From Deltaproteobacteria bacterium (GTDB taxonomy: Bacteria > Desulfobacterota > SM23-61), in assembly GCA_029857975.1 (NCBI GenBank), contig JAOUFX010000173.1:1-6513 (forward strand): 6,513 nucleotides of DNA, written 5' to 3'. How positions within the stretch are numbered: the stretch's first letter is position 1; every line of letters begins with the position of its first letter. This document shows positions 5,685 to 6,513 of the stretch, in pieces. The notes under the pieces are model-generated. The model saw only the letters and a list, made by a program, of their open reading frames with translations. It searched no databases and was not told the origin of the DNA. The position numbers and the translations under genes are program-made.

Positions 5685-6101
5685 TTAGCCGCAGATCTCC
5701 AGGGCGTTGAAAAAATATCCGATCTCAAAGGCCGCTGTCTCCGGGCCGTCCGAGCCGTGGACAATGTTCCGCTCGATGCTGGAGGCAAACTCGCGGCGAA
5801 TCGTTCCGGGCGCGGCATCCTTGGGGTTGGTCGCCCCCATCAACTCCCGGTTTTTGATGATGGCCTTAGGCCCTTCCAGAACCATCACCACGCAGGGCCC
5901 CGAAGACATGAAATCCGTCACGCTGTCAAAAAAATTCTTGCCCCGGTGAACCGCGTAGAACCCTTCCGCTTCCTTCTTGGATATATGAATCATCTTCATG
6001 GCCGCGATCTTGAGCCCGTTTTTTTCAAACCTCTTGATCACTTCCCCAATTAACCCCTTGGCCACTCCATCGGGTTTGATAATCGACAATGTACGCTCCA
6101 T
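5685..6101 (-). CDS. ndk: Nucleoside diphosphate kinase
   Basis: Transfers the terminal phosphate of ATP to nucleoside diphosphates through a phospho-histidine, balancing cellular NTP and dNTP pools in the cytoplasm. The product has 138 residues, the normal bacterial length. Seen: [12 protein letters not shown] at the start with K9, the catalytic H115 in [13 protein letters not shown] (111-123), R85 and N112 as expected nucleotide-contact residues, and the closing FEIGYFF. The ATG at 6101 has a strong AGGAGG (6106-6111) four bases upstream. It is followed on the same strand, after 251 repeat-rich bases, by the flavoprotein-rlmN pair. No rho-independent terminator lies after its stop, so some transcripts may read on into those genes. 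Confidence 0.97.
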   Translation of the reverse strand: MERTLSIIKPDGVAKGLIGEVIKRFEKNGLKIAAMKMIHISKKEAEGFYAVHRGKNFFDSVTDFMSSGPCVVMVLEGPKAIIKNRELMGATNPKDAAPGTIRREFASSIERNIVHGSDGPETAAFEIGYFFNALEICG

Positions 6102-6176
6102 GTTTCCTCCTGGGTAAGAAGCACTAAAGCCTCAGCTTTCAGTATTAACTTTTTTAAAAAGATATAAAGACCTTCG

Positions 6177-6204
6177 GCTGACAGTTGAATGCTGATGGCT
6201 ATTA
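6177..6204 (+). repeat. Degenerate period-7 tandem repeat (GCTGAYR)
   Basis: Four 7-base units in a row: GCTGACA, GTTGAAT, GCTGATG and GCTATTA. Related words (CTGAAAGCTGAGG) occur on the opposite strand at 6131-6143, between this array and ndk. The match is loose and could be a decayed simple repeat. Confidence 0.4.
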
Positions 6205-6269
6205 ACAAACTGTGAGTATGTGATGATTTTTTATCATGGAAGTGATCGTAACGCAAGGGAAAATGGCTC

Positions 6270-6332
6270 CCGCCGAAGGTGACCCAAAGTGGCAATCTTT
6301 GCCACCAATGAATAACTTCCTTCTGCAGGCGG
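6270..6332. repeat. Nested stem-loop (outer 10-bp stem with bulge, inner perfect hairpin)
   Basis: Outer stem: CCGCCGAAGG (6270-6279) pairs with CCTTC (6319-6323) plus GGCGG (6328-6332), leaving a four-base bulge TGCA. Inner hairpin: GTGGCAA (6289-6295) pairs perfectly with TTGCCAC (6299-6305) around TCT. A direct repeat GGCTCCC (6265-6271 and 6331-6337) brackets it. It could be the leader of the ndk transcript, a small RNA on either strand, or a decayed mobile repeat. Confidence 0.55.
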
Positions 6333-6434
6333 CTCCCCTGCCTTGCCTTCTAAATAATTGTAGCCGGCTTCAACAAAACCTTTCAGTGGATATTCAACTG
6401 AAGCAAGTCTCCGGTTTCTGATCCAGATTTTAAT

Positions 6435-6468
6435 ATGACTATTTTTCATGCTGATGCAAAATAGTCAT
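6435..6468. repeat. 34-bp palindrome with 15-bp arms
   Basis: ATGACTATTTT (6435-6445) is the exact reverse complement of AAAATAGTCAT (6458-6468). After one T/C mismatch the inner CAT (6447-6449) and ATG (6454-6456) also pair, leaving the loop GCTG. On the plus strand GTTTTT follows five bases later (6473-6478). Possible roles are an operator, a terminator of a gene outside the window, or a recognition end of a mobile repeat. Confidence 0.75.
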
Positions 6469-6513
6469 GCCCGTTTTTCAGCCCCATGAAATACTGCCAA
6501 CATGAAATTTTAA

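Larger units (their letters stand above)
6102..6513. other. Gene-free region upstream of ndk, rich in stem-loops
   Basis: 412 bases to the window edge with no supportable gene. It holds the ndk Shine-Dalgarno, period-7 repeats (6177-6204), a nested stem-loop (6270-6332), a 6-bp stem TTCAGT/ACTGAA (6382-6402) inside an AAACC/GGTTT pair (6376-6380 with 6413-6417), the palindrome AGCCGGCT (6362-6369) and a 34-bp palindrome (6435-6468). Frames of 60-80 codons cross it on both strands but lack ribosome sites and recognisable motifs. The ndk promoter should be here; I find only a weak candidate. Confidence 0.7.

Noticed and set aside
6160..6195. Promoter candidate for ndk (TTCAAC, 17 bases, TATATC on the minus strand)
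   Set aside because: The -35 box matches only three of six and overlaps the period-7 repeat; not convincing enough to annotate.
6234..6449. 71-codon minus-strand frame upstream of ndk
   Set aside because: Its ATG lies inside the 34-bp palindrome, it has no Shine-Dalgarno, no motif I recognise, and it coincides with the stem-loop region; it could be a decayed gene fragment but I cannot support that.

Overview
The window carries six protein-coding genes, all on the minus strand. In transcription order they are ndk, an HI0933/YhiN-type flavoprotein gene, rlmN, a small cold-shock protein gene, an AguB-like carbon-nitrogen hydrolase gene, and argS, which runs off the left edge. The genes are intact and housekeeping in nature. 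The accessory signal lies between them: short palindromes and dispersed repeats fill the gaps. The gene set, the medium base composition and the repeat types (REP-like palindromes of the TTCCCGC-TTTC-GCGGGAA kind and CACAGAG-type repeats) suggest an environmental bacterium of the Desulfobacterota (deltaproteobacterial) sort. That is an impression, not a phylogenetic result.

Layout from left to right: argS lacks its C-terminal end (1-1550). The hydrolase follows (1636-2454) with a good sigma-70-like promoter and Shine-Dalgarno. A 342-base gap (2455-2796) holds that promoter, a 9-bp-period repeat, a run of REP-like hairpins and the cold-shock gene's rho-independent terminator. The cold-shock gene (2797-3000) has its own promoter with an A/T-rich upstream tract and a leader of about 75 bases. 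rlmN (3143-4201) overlaps the flavoprotein stop codon by one base, so the two are surely co-transcribed and probably translationally coupled. The flavoprotein gene (4201-5433) starts at TTG. A 251-base gap (5434-5684) is almost filled by a segment whose two ends carry the 9-bp-period repeat in inverted orientation. ndk (5685-6101) follows, then 412 bases with no convincing gene but several stem-loops (6102-6513).

Functionally the genes serve translation and basic metabolism: ArgS charges tRNA-Arg, RlmN methylates 23S rRNA (and tRNA in species studied), Csp binds single-stranded RNA, Ndk balances nucleoside triphosphates, and the hydrolase is probably an amidase of polyamine or related nitrogen metabolism. 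I see no defence system, CRISPR array, transposase, rRNA or tRNA gene. The items most worth a second look are the three-copy 9-bp-period repeat and its inverted placement around the ndk-flavoprotein gap, the 34-bp palindrome near the right end, and the nested stem-loop region upstream of ndk.
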